A DNA stretch of 64,000 bases. Origin: Loripinus fragilis. Its lineage: Eukaryota > Mollusca > Bivalvia > Lucinida > Lucinidae. How positions within the stretch are numbered: position 1 is the stretch's first letter; each line of letters starts with the position of its first letter. Location of the stretch: NCBI GenBank assembly GCA_964019695.1, contig OZ026518.1, forward strand, positions 106,054,305 through 106,118,304, written 5' to 3'. The position numbers and the translations under genes are program-made. The notes under the pieces were generated by a model. The model did not search any database and was not told the DNA's origin. It worked only from the letters and a program-made list of their open reading frames with translations. Positions 34,137 to 45,800 of the stretch are shown piece by piece.

Positions 34137-34435
34137 TTCAACCCTGTAGTGTAATACATATCCTTCCGACGCAGGTAAGAAATATATCTCTCCTTGTTAG
34201 CACCTAGCTCCTTTAGAAATATACCAAGTTCAGATGGTGATTTAAAATCATTGGCATCTATTATAGTACCTTTCGGTGCAATCTTGGAGTAGTCTGTAGG
34301 GCCGCGAACAACTACTATGATATCCTCATTGAAAAATTTGAAAAGTTTTTCTGTAACGTAGTCTTTGTAGAAAGAGTTTTCAAAGGCGAGATAGAACTTG
34401 TACTTCCCGACAATATTATCAGAACATTGAGAAGT
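34137..34435 (-). pseudogene. fucosyltransferase fragment, unit 2, upstream piece
   Basis: Minus-strand translation covers the catalytic core of the enzyme: GKYKFYLAFENSFYKDYVTE, KLFKFFNEDIIVVVRGP, TDYSKIAPKGTIIDANDFKS and YLRRKDMYYTTG. It breaks off upstream at about 34,435. It is continuous with 31,701-31,822 once the inserted element is set aside. Confidence 0.85.
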
Positions 34436-34787
34436 ACCCAGGCCTCTCCTTAGCCCATTTAAGCCGAATCCTTAACAATTGGACGAGTCCATTTCAAATT
34501 TTATTGTGGTTTGGTGGTATTTTCATTTTTATTCAAATTTTAAAAGAAACTTCTGTTTGCAAACAGTGGAGAACCTGATCAGACGCCGCATCCTGCGGCG
34601 TCTGATCTGGTTTTGCACTGTTTCCAAATGTTCCACAAAATGGCCGCCAGGCTTATATGGGGAAAGGGAGCATAATCAACATTAATTTTCTTATTTCTCA
34701 ACCAAACATATGGTAAGAGCACCCAAAGCATAGGTAAGATAATATTTACAATTTTACGCTAAAAATGGTTTAATATTGACCTATGCA

Positions 34788-35012
34788 TTACCAATCTTTT
34801 GTCCTCTCCCTGCCTATACCACCTACCCACCAATCTTGAATATCATCATATATTTTTCTATGTTTTTGAAGTGAGTGCAGATATTCGCAGAGCTTGCAAG
34901 CTGCCACTGAACTGGGTACATTCAACCCTGTAGTGTAATACTTATCCTTCCGACGCAGGTAAGAAATATATCTCTCCTTATCAGCACCAAGCTTCTTTAG
35001 AAATATACCAAG
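34788..35012 (-). pseudogene. fucosyltransferase 3'-end fragment, unit 3
   Basis: Same span as unit 1 (from ELGIFLKKLGADKERYISYL to the stop) with the same abrupt join to the TGTATTTCCCATCCTTATCA sequence. Units 1 and 3 therefore share one duplication breakpoint. Confidence 0.85.
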
Positions 35013-35365
35013 TTCTGAATGTATTTCCCATCCTTATCAATCGGACGAGCCCATTTCCAATTTTAGGGTTGTTGGGTGGTATTTTTCATTTTTATTCAAA
35101 TTTTAAAAGAAACTTCTGTTTGCAAACAGTGGAGAACCTGATCAGGCGCCGCGTCCTGCGGCGACTGATCTGGTTTAGCTCTGTTTCCAAATGTCCCACA
35201 AAATGGCCGCAGGGCTCATATGGGTTAAGAGTGCATAATCAAACATTACTTTTCTTATTTCTCAACCAAACATATGGTAAGAGCACCCAAAGCATATGTT
35301 AAAACTGATGGGCAAGATAATATTTACACTTTTACGCTAAAAATGTTTTTATATTGACCTATGCA

Positions 35366-36846
35366 TTACCAATCTTTTGTCCTCTCCTTGCCTATACCAC
35401 CTACCCACCAATCTTGAATATCATCATATATTTTTCTATGTTTTTGAAGTGAGTGCAGACATTCACAGAGCTTGCAAGCTGCCACTGAACTGGGTACATT
35501 CAACCCTGTAGTGTAATACATATCCTTCCGACGCAGGTAAGAAATATATCTCTCCTTATCAGCACCTAGCTCCTTTAGAAATATACCAAGCTCTGATGGT
35601 GATTTAAAATCATTGGCATCAATTATAGTACCTTTCGGTGCAATCTTGGAGTAGTCTGTAGCGCCGCGAACAACTACTATAATATCCTCGTTGTAAAATT
35701 TGAAAAGTTTTTCTGTAACATAATCTTTGTAGAAAGAGTTTTCAAAGGCGAGATAGAACTTGTACTTCCCGACAATATTATCAGAACAGTGGGCGGCGCC
35801 TTTTGGGCATAACTTATTTTTACCACAACGCCCTACTATGTCCACGTTTACTACTTTACTTAGATCTTCCACATACTGTTCTCGTAAGCTCTTAGTTATA
35901 CAGTGACTCACAAACCATAAAATATCATTATCATATGACGTCGCGTCTGGGAGTGAAATAACGCCATGCAATAAAATCTGTAAACCACTAGTGGTTTATC
36001 GATTTACGGGAAACGTTATTACGTCCATAACAACGTTGCGTACATGATGACAAAATCATAACGTTTTTACGCCAGAAATGAGATTTCTAAGTATGTGTCA
36101 TATGATAAATAGAACCTAACATTCGTGCTCTTGTATTATTAAATTTATTAAACTCGTTGCGAAAAAGAGATAAAATGCTCGGCAAGCCTCGCATTTTATC
36201 TCTTTTCCCCAACTCGTTTAATAAATTCAATAAAACATGAGCACTCATGTAAGATCCTCTATTTATCTTTCTCCTCAAAAATACTGTCATAGTTCTTGTT
36301 GTCTAAGTTAGTTGTATTCTTGCGCTCCCATATGTAAGAGTACGGTAAATATATATCAGAGTCAAGACGAAATGACATTGTCCAGTTGAATTCTTTTACC
36401 CAATACTTCCCTATGACTTTCTCATCTAAGTGTCGTATTTGAGGGAGAGTGTCTCGAACTGCCAGCACAAATACCTGGTTCGGATCTCTCCGTGGAGGAG
36501 GTGATAATTCGAATACAGCCTTTCCTTGGATCACAACAGCATCCGCGTCGAATGGGTGTTTTAGCGATGCGTTTCTCTTGGTTAGAGCAAATCTGTATCT
36601 ACAATTACTGATCTGACAATGAGAGAATGTTGTTTTTGCTGCACGTGAAAGCAAACTCTGGCGTTGTACATCATACCACACTATCGTCTTCATCTGCGGT
36701 GTGCCTCCGGTGACGTTGTACGTGTTGCCTTTTATTTCTTCGTCATTGTCATTGTGTATATCCGGGCTGTAAGGAAGCAGCATCAACATTACACATCCGC
36801 CAATGACACTAAGACATAACCAAATTCTTCTTGCTGTTGACCTCAT
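35366..36846 (-). pseudogene. alpha-1,3-fucosyltransferase-like (GT10) gene split by a foldback insertion
   Basis: Transfers fucose from GDP-fucose to N-acetylglucosamine in Golgi glycans, as known for the family. The first part (36,268-36,846) starts at an ATG five bases after a strong acceptor (GTTTTCTTTTGTCAG), so a 5' exon lies upstream. It has a short cytoplasmic tail, a membrane anchor (IWLCLSVIGGCVMLMLL), a stem, and the acceptor domain (DADAVVIQGKAVFEL, DSDIYLPYSYIWERKN). The second part (35,366-35,932) has NDILWFVSHC, VDIVGRCGKN, the donor-site motif KFYLAFENSFYKDYVTEKLF and a Cys-rich end. Between them lies a 330-bp foldback element flanked by GATAA, which adds a TAG two codons in. 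Counting GATAA once keeps the two parts in frame. Total near 385 residues, normal for the family. Intron status of the insertion is unproven. Confidence 0.85.
35933..36262 (-). mobile_element. foldback element, copy 5, inside the fucosyltransferase coding sequence
   Basis: A full family member of 330 bp: ATATGACGTCGCGTCTGGGA, TAAACCACTAGTGGTTTATC, CATAACAACGTTGCGTACAT, then the hairpin whose arms (GATAAATAGA..., TTAAACTCGTTGCGAAAAAG / CCCCAACTCGTTTAATAAAT) flank the loop GCTCGGCAAGCCTCGC. GATAA lies directly on both sides (35,928-35,932, 36,263-36,267, read on -). Copy 1 has ATAA on both sides too, so part of this may be target preference or element sequence rather than a pure duplication. 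Confidence 0.8.
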
Positions 36847-36851
36847 TGAAT

Positions 36852-37559
36852 CTGACAAAAGAAAACGAATGCAAGTTGATTGTTTATGCCAAAGATTATG
36901 TATTCAGAGGGACTGGTTTGCTGCTCGGGTTTGCGTTCAGGAAACTTGGCCATGTCCCACTCGAAGGTTGCACTAAAAATGCCCTCGAACAATATATATG
37001 CCTGCTTAACCAGCCAGGAACAGCCATTGACAATCTTACTGAGTTAAGATAGTCGATGTTTCGCAGGAAACAGGCAGAATCCAATAAGCTACCTCCAACA
37101 AAAACTTCTTTTCTTCAGATTGTCGAAAGATCTCAAAATCGGAGCATATTATGGAAATCTATAACTGAGCTATTTCCACTATACTGTTGCCTGAAAGGCA
37201 TGGTTGGAGAAGAGGAGGTTACATTTATGTTACTATTATGACAATTTGCCTCCATCTCCGCAGACACTGCTCTAGCTAGTAATATATGGTTGCAGTAACT
37301 TTTCGCCACATATAACTTGTACTGCACTAGAATTTGTTCTGCTTATTACAATGGTGACTTTTGAGGAACATACCATGTCCATGTCGCCTCAGCGATATGT
37401 ATCTGACTGATAGACTGGGTCTATAAGCCCAGCAATCAACAAGTCATATAGTATGGCTCCAAAGCAATCAAATAGAGCAAAAAGCTGAACTTAAGCATGA
37501 TAGCAGTACCATAATTGGATTCAAGGGCCCATTTTAATCAAATAGGAACCCCAAAATGA
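36852..37559. other. fucosyltransferase upstream intron; nothing recognised
   Basis: On the minus strand this is upstream of the acceptor at 36,852-36,853. No 5' exon or promoter could be pinpointed. Confidence 0.4.
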
Positions 37560-38058
37560 ATTGGCCCTGTAGCACAATCGGTAGTGAGTTCGATTGTTGA
37601 CCCAATGGTTGTGAGTTTGATCCCTGCCCAATACTTTCGCAGAGATTGGTCATGAAATATAATAAATTACTTTCTATGGTCATTCGTCTCCTTCTGATTC
37701 AAGAAGGGTTGTTGCATAGGGCCAGTTCAGCCGACTTTTGAGCATAAAATTGCGGTTATTTTCTTATCCATCAGTTTAAACAAGTGTTTTGGGTGCTCAA
37801 AAGAACCATCTCATCAAGACGGTTCTTTTGAGTGACAACATGTTTCGTTGAGAAATGGAATATAATAATTTTCAGCTTGGCGCTCTTATCTTGGGGCCTG
37901 GCTGTTGTCAGTTACAAGCGAAAGTATGCGTGCAAAATACTGGTTAACCGTTTAGTCTCAGCTTGCCCAGGAAAAGTATGCTTAAACTGACCGTCTCGGC
38001 ATGACCATGGCTGATGACTGGGACATTAAACCAAAACACAAACAAAAAACAAGTTGGG
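37560..38058 (+). mobile_element. tRNA-derived SINE (family S1), itself interrupted
   Basis: Head GTAGCACAATCGGTAGTGAG with box B-like GTGAGTTTGATCCCTG, body CTGATTCAAGAAGGGTTGTT, and after a 167-bp insertion (37,739-37,905, dispersed repeat also seen near 890-1,000) the body resumes with CAGTTACAAGCGAAAGTATG and ends GACTGGGACATTAAACCAAA. Its distal part belongs to the left arm of the large inverted repeat. Confidence 0.7.
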
Positions 38059-38493
38059 CTCCAGGGGTCAGTCATTTTTACACAGAATGGTCCCAAATAA
38101 ATCAAAAGAAGTAGTAAGAGCGTCTCTATAGCGCCAAGTTTAAAAAAGGTCCCTTATGACCATACAAAATCGTGTAAGAAGGCCCATTTCAACCAGACAA
38201 ATGGATGCTGTAGAATTATAGCATCAAGTTTAAGGTCACTCTTGAAATGACGTCATTTTCTATTTTAGTAACTAACACGTTCAGACCTGTTTATCTATAT
38301 TTAGACATTATGACCTCTTACACTCTGAGCCCTTTTCTTCTGACACGTATTCAGACAGCTGTGTGGTTATGAAAAATCAATTTTAATAACCGCTATAAAG
38401 AAGAGCAATAAAATGCACCTGATCGATTCTAAGGTCCCTTATGACCACACAAAATGAATGCTTATTGGCATAAAGACTGTATATGTATGATAA

Positions 38494-38600
38494 ATACATA
38501 CGGGCGCGTAGGGCAGTCTGTAACATACCAGAGTGCAGATACTTGTCTGTCTGCGGATCCAGGGGTTGCGAGTTCTATCCTGACCAGGTCCCACGGAGAT
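38494..38600 (+). repeat. SINE S1 head fragment inside the Polinton left repeat
   Basis: GGGCGCGTAGGGCAGTCTGT ... GGGGTTGCGAGTTCTATCCT resembles the tRNA-like head of family S1. It is present, inverted, at about 54,690-54,800 in the other repeat. The 63- and 79-codon ORFs over these are artefacts. Confidence 0.5.
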
Positions 38601-39669
38601 TGATCTGTTTACCATTTCTAAGGCCCCTTATTACCACAATGAGGCATTTCATCAGGGTCTTCGCTGTTTGGTAGACGCCCATCCGACGTTCTACCTAGGG
38701 GGGTCCACTTTAGGCGCTGATGAAGCGATAAATGATAGAGATGTGCAGACTGGTTTGACTCAGTACTGGGTACACATGAGATAAGTATTAATATCTATCA
38801 AAATGGCTCATTGCTCATGAGAACAAAAATTTGAGCAGCCTTTGCAGATCTTTCACTGTTAACAGACGACGCTAATAGGTAAAGGGCTTATTTGATTAGG
38901 AAAAATACCTCATATGAGCCAAGAAAATTTGTCATTTAAGGCTCACTGAAGGGTCAGACTAGTCTGCGCCAATGTGAAGACAAGCAAATGCGCATACATG
39001 CACAGAAAGACAGACAGACACACACACACAGGACAGTGACCTGATCTTGATCCAAACTGTTTTCAAAGGTTACCAGCAGACGACAGTCATCATAAAATAA
39101 TTTGATTGTATCTAAATTAAACACTATTGGTAATCGTAAAAAAGCAATAAAATGCACAATAAAGTTTATTAAATATGACTGATTTATGGACATATCACAT
39201 GGCAAATGAGTTTTATGTTTAAACTGGACATTATTAAAACAGACAACTATATATTCGAGTGCATCGATCAATTGAATTGTAATACTTATACTTAATGGTT
39301 ATTTTCAGTAATACGAGAACTAGTCAAAATACAATACTATTTATATGAATCAATAATATGCACGACCCATGATGAGCATTTTCACTCACTGACCTCAATA
39401 ATTAGAATACTTATACTTAATGGTTATTGTCAGTAGTACGAGAACTAGTCAAAATTTAATACTATTTATACGAATCAAAAGGGCGAAATCAGGGGGTAGG
39501 CGAATGCGAAAATGTAACAGTTTTTGACACTAAATATTTATTGATTTTTCGTTGACGATTTAAGACAATTTTAGGCGGGTTTATTTTTTCTACAATAACC
39601 AAGGTAGACCATATCCCCTCTATAGCTAAGGCTAGCTGTTATTTAACGTGCATAAAACACGCATTTAAG

Positions 39670-39905
39670 CACCCACAAACACGTACACACCTCTACAGAG
39701 AACCATGCAGACAGACAGACACACAGACAGACAGACACACACACTTATGCAGAGAACCATGCAGCCAGCCAGACAGACTGACACACACACACACGCACGC
39801 ACACACCTTTGCAGAGAACCGTACAGACAGACACACACGCACGCAGACACACACACACACTAATGCAGAGAACCATGCAGCCAGACAGCCAGACACACAA
39901 ACATA
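39670..39905. repeat. ACAG/ACAC low-complexity tract, left repeat
   Basis: A CAGACAGACACACA-rich array with four GCAGAGAACC(A/G)T(G/A)CAG units. The mirror image is at 53,400-53,620. The Cys/Val/Ser-rich ORFs are artefacts. Confidence 0.85.
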
Positions 39906-40047
39906 CACGCGCAAAAGTGAGGGTACGGCTGTAGTTCGGTCGACATTTAGGTGGAAAGCGTAAAAATAACAACATTAGTATACTTTTCTATATTTATTTT
40001 ACCAGGATCCAGCGCATTAACAAACAAACATACAAACAAACATTTTT

Positions 40048-40135
40048 ATAATAGGGATACAGTGAGGATACTGTGAGGATACAGCGAGGATACAGCCAGG
40101 ATACAGTGAGGATACAGCCAGGATACAGTGAGGAT
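40048..40135. repeat. GGATACAGTGA minisatellite (left repeat, part 1)
   Basis: Eleven-base units GGATACAG(T/C)(G/C)A. The array is interrupted by the LTR element and resumes at 48,524-48,660, where units change to GGGGTACAGCA/GGGTACAGTCA. Mirror at 53,035-53,262. Confidence 0.9.
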
Positions 40136-40232
40136 TGTTATGCACATCCATTTTTATATTAACAAATATATATTTTCTCCCCTAGCATTTGTTTTGCTCT
40201 CTGTCATATCTAGACACACTAATTGTTTGGTG

Positions 40233-40311
<79 letters not shown>

Positions 40312-41470
40312 ATGTTCAAGCTTAGATCACAAAATAGGATTGAAATTACCTCTTGTTAGTCCAATCAGTGATTACCTTTTTCATCCAATCAGAATCCAGG
40401 TGTTGACCAATCAATGATTACCATTTTTATCCAATCAGCAGACAGGAGAGTTAATTATCAGCCAATCAGATATTTGTTTAATGGAATAACCCTTGAAATG
40501 AACTTGCCCATATATAAAACATTGATAGGAGTGCATTTGGTCAGTTGGCTTATGACTGCTAAACCGAAAGGTCTTAATAAGAAATTGGGAGGCTATAAAG
40601 ACTATTGGACAGACAAGAAGATATAATATACTGGTAATTTACCTACAGAGTGAGGAGTTGACTGAAACATGTCTACCGAGCTTTGTAGTATATTTTATCC
40701 CAGTATATAGTGGCTGAGCCTCAGAGATCTAGCTCATTTCAGCTCATTGTCTTAGAAGGCTATTTGACAGACAAGAGCAAATATATTTAGTGGCTAGGCC
40801 TCTCATGAATCCTGTATAAGGCGATTGGGAGACCTGGCTCACTCTAGCTCATTTGTTTACAAGACAACTTTGTGGCTGCTCACACTGTGACAGCCTGTTA
40901 TATATATATATATAACCTTGTGATTGCTCCGGCAGTGTTGTCACTCCGGTAATTGCTGTACAACACAGTATAATACTTATTTAGCTTTGGTTATTCCAAC
41001 GGCTAGCTGCTTTGACAGCGTATTTATACTTATTTTCCTCTATAGGATTTTGACTGCTCTTGCAGTATTTTTCATAGTGTTGTACTTTTGTAGTGTTTGG
41101 GCTCAAATAACAAGGTTGTTAAGGTTGTTTTGAATAGGTCAATTTGAGCTGCTCAAATATTACTCTGATAGTACTTTTGTGCTCACTGTGGCTCGCTATA
41201 TATATATAATTGATCAAGGGTTTACATTTTACTACTTGGACTGCTTTGATTATAGTTATTGTCAACTTTGGCCCATCTCATAATTTGACCACATTGAATG
41301 GTTTTATTATTAAACACCAAGTAGGTGACTCAATCATTGTTTGGAGCAGATAGCTCTGTCTTAATTGGGAAAAATCATTTATAGCTCATTGGGCTCATTG
41401 AAGCTCAGATCTTTTGATTTATATTTCTTTCTTGTTGCTCCTAGGCTTGCAAAGCATACCTGGGCGTAAC
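40136..41470 (+). repeat. 5' LTR
   Basis: About 1,335 bp, with a long (TA)n run at 40,237-40,309, CCAATCA(G) boxes at 40,361-40,470 and a TATATAAAAC box at about 40,511. A 69-codon non-ATG ORF is present in both LTRs and is not considered coding. Confidence 0.9.
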
Positions 41471-41473
41471 CAT

Positions 41474-41491
41474 TGGGGGCTCGTCCGGGAT
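41474..41491 (+). promoter_or_regulatory. primer-binding site, tRNA-Pro
   Basis: TGGGGGCTCGTCCGGGAT is a perfect 18-nt complement to the usual 3' end of animal tRNA-Pro. It lies 3 bp after the LTR and sets where minus-strand DNA synthesis starts. Confidence 0.85.
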
Positions 41492-41578
41492 CCAATCCAC
41501 TGATAACGTTAAGTGCATTTTTGTAATTCCAAGTAGTGAACCCTCATAAATTTTGCTTAGTAGGACATTTAATTGAAA

Positions 41579-42880
41579 ATGGATCCTCAAGTTGAAGACT
41601 TTGTTAGTGAGCCAACTATTGAGAAGTTGTTAAAATTGAAAAGGGAACACCTGATCTCTTTGATGAGCCATTATGACCTAGTGGTCGATAAGTCAAAGAG
41701 GAAGGCTCAGATCAGATATGTATTGATTTCTCATATGGTCAAGAATGATATTTTGAATGATGATGCTCTGGAATATATGTCCAAAGAAGAAAAGTCAGAC
41801 ACACTGAGGATAAGAGAAATGGAGCTTGAGCATGAGAAAGAAATGAGATTAAGAGAATTAGAATATGAAAGAGAAAAACTAGAGTTTGAAAAAGAGCAAG
41901 AGATGAAAAGACAAGAGCAAGAAAGAGAAAAACTAGCGTTTGAAAAAGCGCTCAAACTTAGGGAGCTGGAAATAATGGCAGCTGAGAAAGAAAAAGATAG
42001 GGTTATGAAGATAAAGTTGGAGCAATCAAAATTGGAACATTTTGATGCCTCCAAATATGTGAAGTTTGTCCCACCTTTCATAGAGAAAGATGTTGACAAG
42101 TACTTTCTTCTTTTTGAGAAAGTAGCGAAAGATTTGAACTGGCCTTTGGACAAGTATACTATACTTCTTCAAAGTGCTCTCAAAGGTAAAGCCAGTGAGA
42201 CATACACTGCTCTGTCTCCAGAGTAGACATCTGATTATCAGTTTGTCAAGGAAAGCATCCTTAAGGCTTACCAACTAATTCCTGAGGCTTACAGGCAAAA
42301 GTTCAGGAATTACAAGAAAGAAAATGACAAAACACATGTGGAATTTGGTAGAGAGAAAGAAAGATTATTGGATAGATGGTGCGATAGCGAAGAGATTAAG
42401 AAAGATTATGAGCGAATAAGGCAGATGTTTTTGCTGGAGGAATTCAAAAATTGTGTATACCCTGCCATCAAAAACTATATTACTGAGCAGAAAGCAAACA
42501 CTCTGAGCAAAGCAGCAGAAATGGCTGATGAGTATTTTCTCTCCCATTAACATTTGCTCCAGAAAGGTTCTCCTCAACAAACATTTCAGAGAACCTTTCA
42601 CTCAAATAAGAATAGGTTTGAAGGTAGCTCATCTTCCAATAAGACTACTGATTCAAAACCTACTGATACAAAATCGACATTTCATAAGTCTTCTTGGAAC
42701 TCAAGTCAAGATCACCGCCCAACATGTTTCTATTTTAGAAAAAAGGGTCATGTCATTTCTGAGTGTATTACAAGACAAAGAGACCAAAAGACAAAAAGCA
42801 AGGAGGCCCTCCCGAATGCTCTCACAAATTTGAAGAGTGAACCCATGTCTTTTATACCTAAGAGTGAAATCTTTACGGAC
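41579..42880 (+). pseudogene. gag region with two in-frame stops
   Basis: The true start is the ATG at 41,579. Residues 60-160 are a strongly charged coiled coil (repeated REKLEFEKE-type heptads). A capsid-like domain follows (YVKFVPPFIEKDVDKYFLLF, ...WPLDKYTILLQSALKGKASE, and after the TAG at 42,224-42,226 YRQKFRNYKKEN, RLLDRWC). A TAA at 42,548-42,550 precedes the nucleocapsid part. The zinc knuckle at about 42,725 reads CFYFRKKGHVISEC: the second cysteine of C-X2-C-X4-H-X4-C is Phe, so it is defective. Gag forms the particle that packages the RNA. Confidence 0.85.
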
Positions 42881-45800
42881 AAATGTAAATCTGACTTTAT
42901 ACAAGAGGTGTATGAGCCTTTCCTCTCTGAGGGGACTATCTCGCTCTTACATGACAAATCTATTACAAAGCCAATTAGGATCCTAAGAGACACTGGCGCT
43001 TCTCAATCTTTGATATTAGCTGATGCCATTCCTTTGTCAGAGAAGTCGCATTCTGGTAAGAGTGTTCTGATCCAAGGTGTAGAATGTGGTTTGGTCGCTG
43101 TGCCACTCCACAAGGTTAACCTCAAGTCAGATCTAGTCTCTGGTACTGTAACTGTGGGTGTTTGACCTTCATTGCCAATAGAAGGCGTGCACTTAATATT
43201 AGGCAATGACTTGGCGGGTGATAAAGTAGTAGTAAATCCAGTTATGACAGAAAAGCCTGAAGTTACTGCTACAAATGACCCAATTGAAGAAGAAATACCT
43301 GACCTATACCCTTCATGTGCAGTTACAAGAGCAATGGCTCAAAAAGCCAACGTAGAAAATGCTCGGGAAGGAAAAAGCACAAACTCTGACTACAAGTATG
43401 ATCTAAATGACACTTTCTTATCAAGTATGTATAATGAGAGTGATCAACAGACATCCAGAGTTTGTCTTCCTGAAAAACAGGACATTGATCAAAATGCTCC
43501 TTTGACTCAAGATAAGGACTTAATTGAGCCAAACGTTTATGTTTCAAATAAACAAGACCTTTCAACAAAGACTTTAATCTTGGAGCAGCAAAAGGACTCA
43601 ACTCTTTCGTCCTTGTTCCAAAACATGGTGTCAGAAGATGAGATATCTTCTGTCCCTTGTTGCTATTACAAAAAGAATGGTGTGCTCATGCGCAAATGGA
43701 GACCACCTGATGTTCCTTCAGATGCAGAGTGGGCTGTTAAACACCAAGTTGTATTGCCAAAATCATATCGCAATGGAGTTCTCTCTATGGCTCATGAGAC
43801 TCCTCTAGCTGGTCATCTTGGGGTAAGCAAAACTTACAACAAGATATTGAATCATTTCTTTTGGCCCCTCATAAAAACAGATGTTTCAAACTTTTGCAGG
43901 TCATGTCATACCTGTCAAATGGTAGGGAAGCCAAATCAAAAGATTCCGCGTGCTCCTTTGCACCCAATACCAGCCTTTGAAGAACCTTTTAGTCGGGTCA
44001 TAATCGATTGTGTAGGCCCACTACCAAAAACTAAGTCTGGAAATGAGTTTCTGCTCACTATAATGTGTGCCTCTACTAGGTTTCCAGAGGCAATTCCTTT
44101 AAGGAACATTAAGGCCAAGACCATTGTAAGAGCTCTAATAAAGTTCTTTACTTTAGTTGGATTACCAAAATCCATTCAGTCTGACCAAGGCTCAAACTTC
44201 ATGTCTGGCCTCTTTCAGCAAGTTATGAGTGAGCTAAACATTGAGCAGTACAAATCGTCTGCGTACCACCCTGAAAGCCAAGGTGCTTTAGAGAGGTTTC
44301 AACAGACGCTCAAAAATATGATAAGGACATACTGTTTTCAAACAGAAAAACACTGGGATGAGGGAATCCATCTATTGCTCTTTGCTTCTAGAGAATCTGT
44401 GCAAGAATGTCTAGGATTTAGTCCTTTTGAGCTTGTTTTTGGACATTCAGTTAGAGGTCCTCTCAAACTCATGAAAGATCTATCTGATGAACAAGTTCCA
44501 ACCAATCTTCTCAGATATGTATCTGACTTCAAGCTCAAACTTTCAACCGCTTGTGAGCTAGCTCAAAAGAACCTTCGCTCTTCCAAGGCCAAAATGAAGG
44601 CTAGATACGACAAAAATACTGTTGATAGAAATTTTAAAGAAGGAGACCAGGTTCTAGCTCTTCTGCCTATTCCTGGCAGGCCTTTACAGGCCAGATATTT
44701 TGGTCCCTACACTGTGGCTAGAAAGATAAGTGATGTGAATTATATTGTACACACTCCAGAGAGGGGGAAAAGCAAGCAGTTGTGCCATATTAACATGCTG
44801 AAGAAATATGTTAATAGAGATAGCTCTCTGGAATGTTCTGTGGGTTTGGTAACACCTGTTTCATTCCCAGATGCTGAAAATGAGCAACTCATTTCTGAAG
44901 ATTCCATGGAGAATCTAAATGACCCTGACGTTCAAATAAATAGCAAAATGCTCAGCTCGCCAAGGTTGAATAATTCAGATATCTTGAATAACTTGGATTC
45001 AAAGTTGGGTCATTTAAATCCTACAGAGCGTGACCAATTGTCACAGCTCATATTTGATTACAAACATTTGTTTCCTGATGTCCCTTCTAAGACAGACAAA
45101 ATATATCATGATGTTGACATTGGCGACTCAATGCCAATAAAACAACATCCTTATAGAATAAGTCCAGTCAAGAAAGAGTGCTTAAAGGAAGAAATTCAAT
45201 ATTTGCTGGAGAATGACTTCATTGAGCCCAGCAATAGTGACAGGTCATCACCATGTATTCTTGTACCTAAACCTGATGGTGCATATAGATTATGCACTGA
45301 TTACAGAAAAGTAAATGGTGTAACAAAAACAGATTCTTTTCCCATACCAAGAATAGATGACTGTATTGACAAGATTGGGAAAGCCAAATACGTCACAAAG
45401 TTTGATCTATTAAAGGGATTCTGGCAAATTCCCTTAACAGATAATGCCAAAGAAGTATCAGCCTTTGTGACACCAGATGGGCTATTCAGATACAAGGTTA
45501 TGCCCTTTGGTAGGAAAAATTCTCCAGCCACATTCCAGAGGTTGATTAACAGTTTGGTTGCTGAAATGGATGGGATTGGGGCTTACATAGATGATGTGAT
45601 CATCTACAGTGACTTTTGGGAAAATCACATTGGAACCATAAAAGAGTTCTTTGACAGACTCACAGAGTACAGGTTAACAGTAAACTTAGTCAAAAGTGAA
45701 TTTTGTCATGGCACATTGACATTTCTTGGCCATGTAGTTGGACAAGGACAAGTAAGACCTGTATCAGCTAAGGTTCAAACCATATCTGATTTCCCTATCC

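Noticed and set aside
38483..38674. ORF MYDKYIRARRAVCN..., also at 54,570-54,809
   Set aside because: Overlaps a SINE tRNA-like head inside both terminal repeats; conservation is from repeat duplication.
39665..39975. Cys/Val/Ser-rich ORFs in the ACAG tract, and their mirror at 53,333-53,734
   Set aside because: Low-complexity DNA in the Polinton terminal repeats.
40924..41133. 69-codon hydrophobic ORF, identical in both LTRs
   Set aside because: Starts at TTG, lies in LTR sequence, and identity only reflects LTR duplication.
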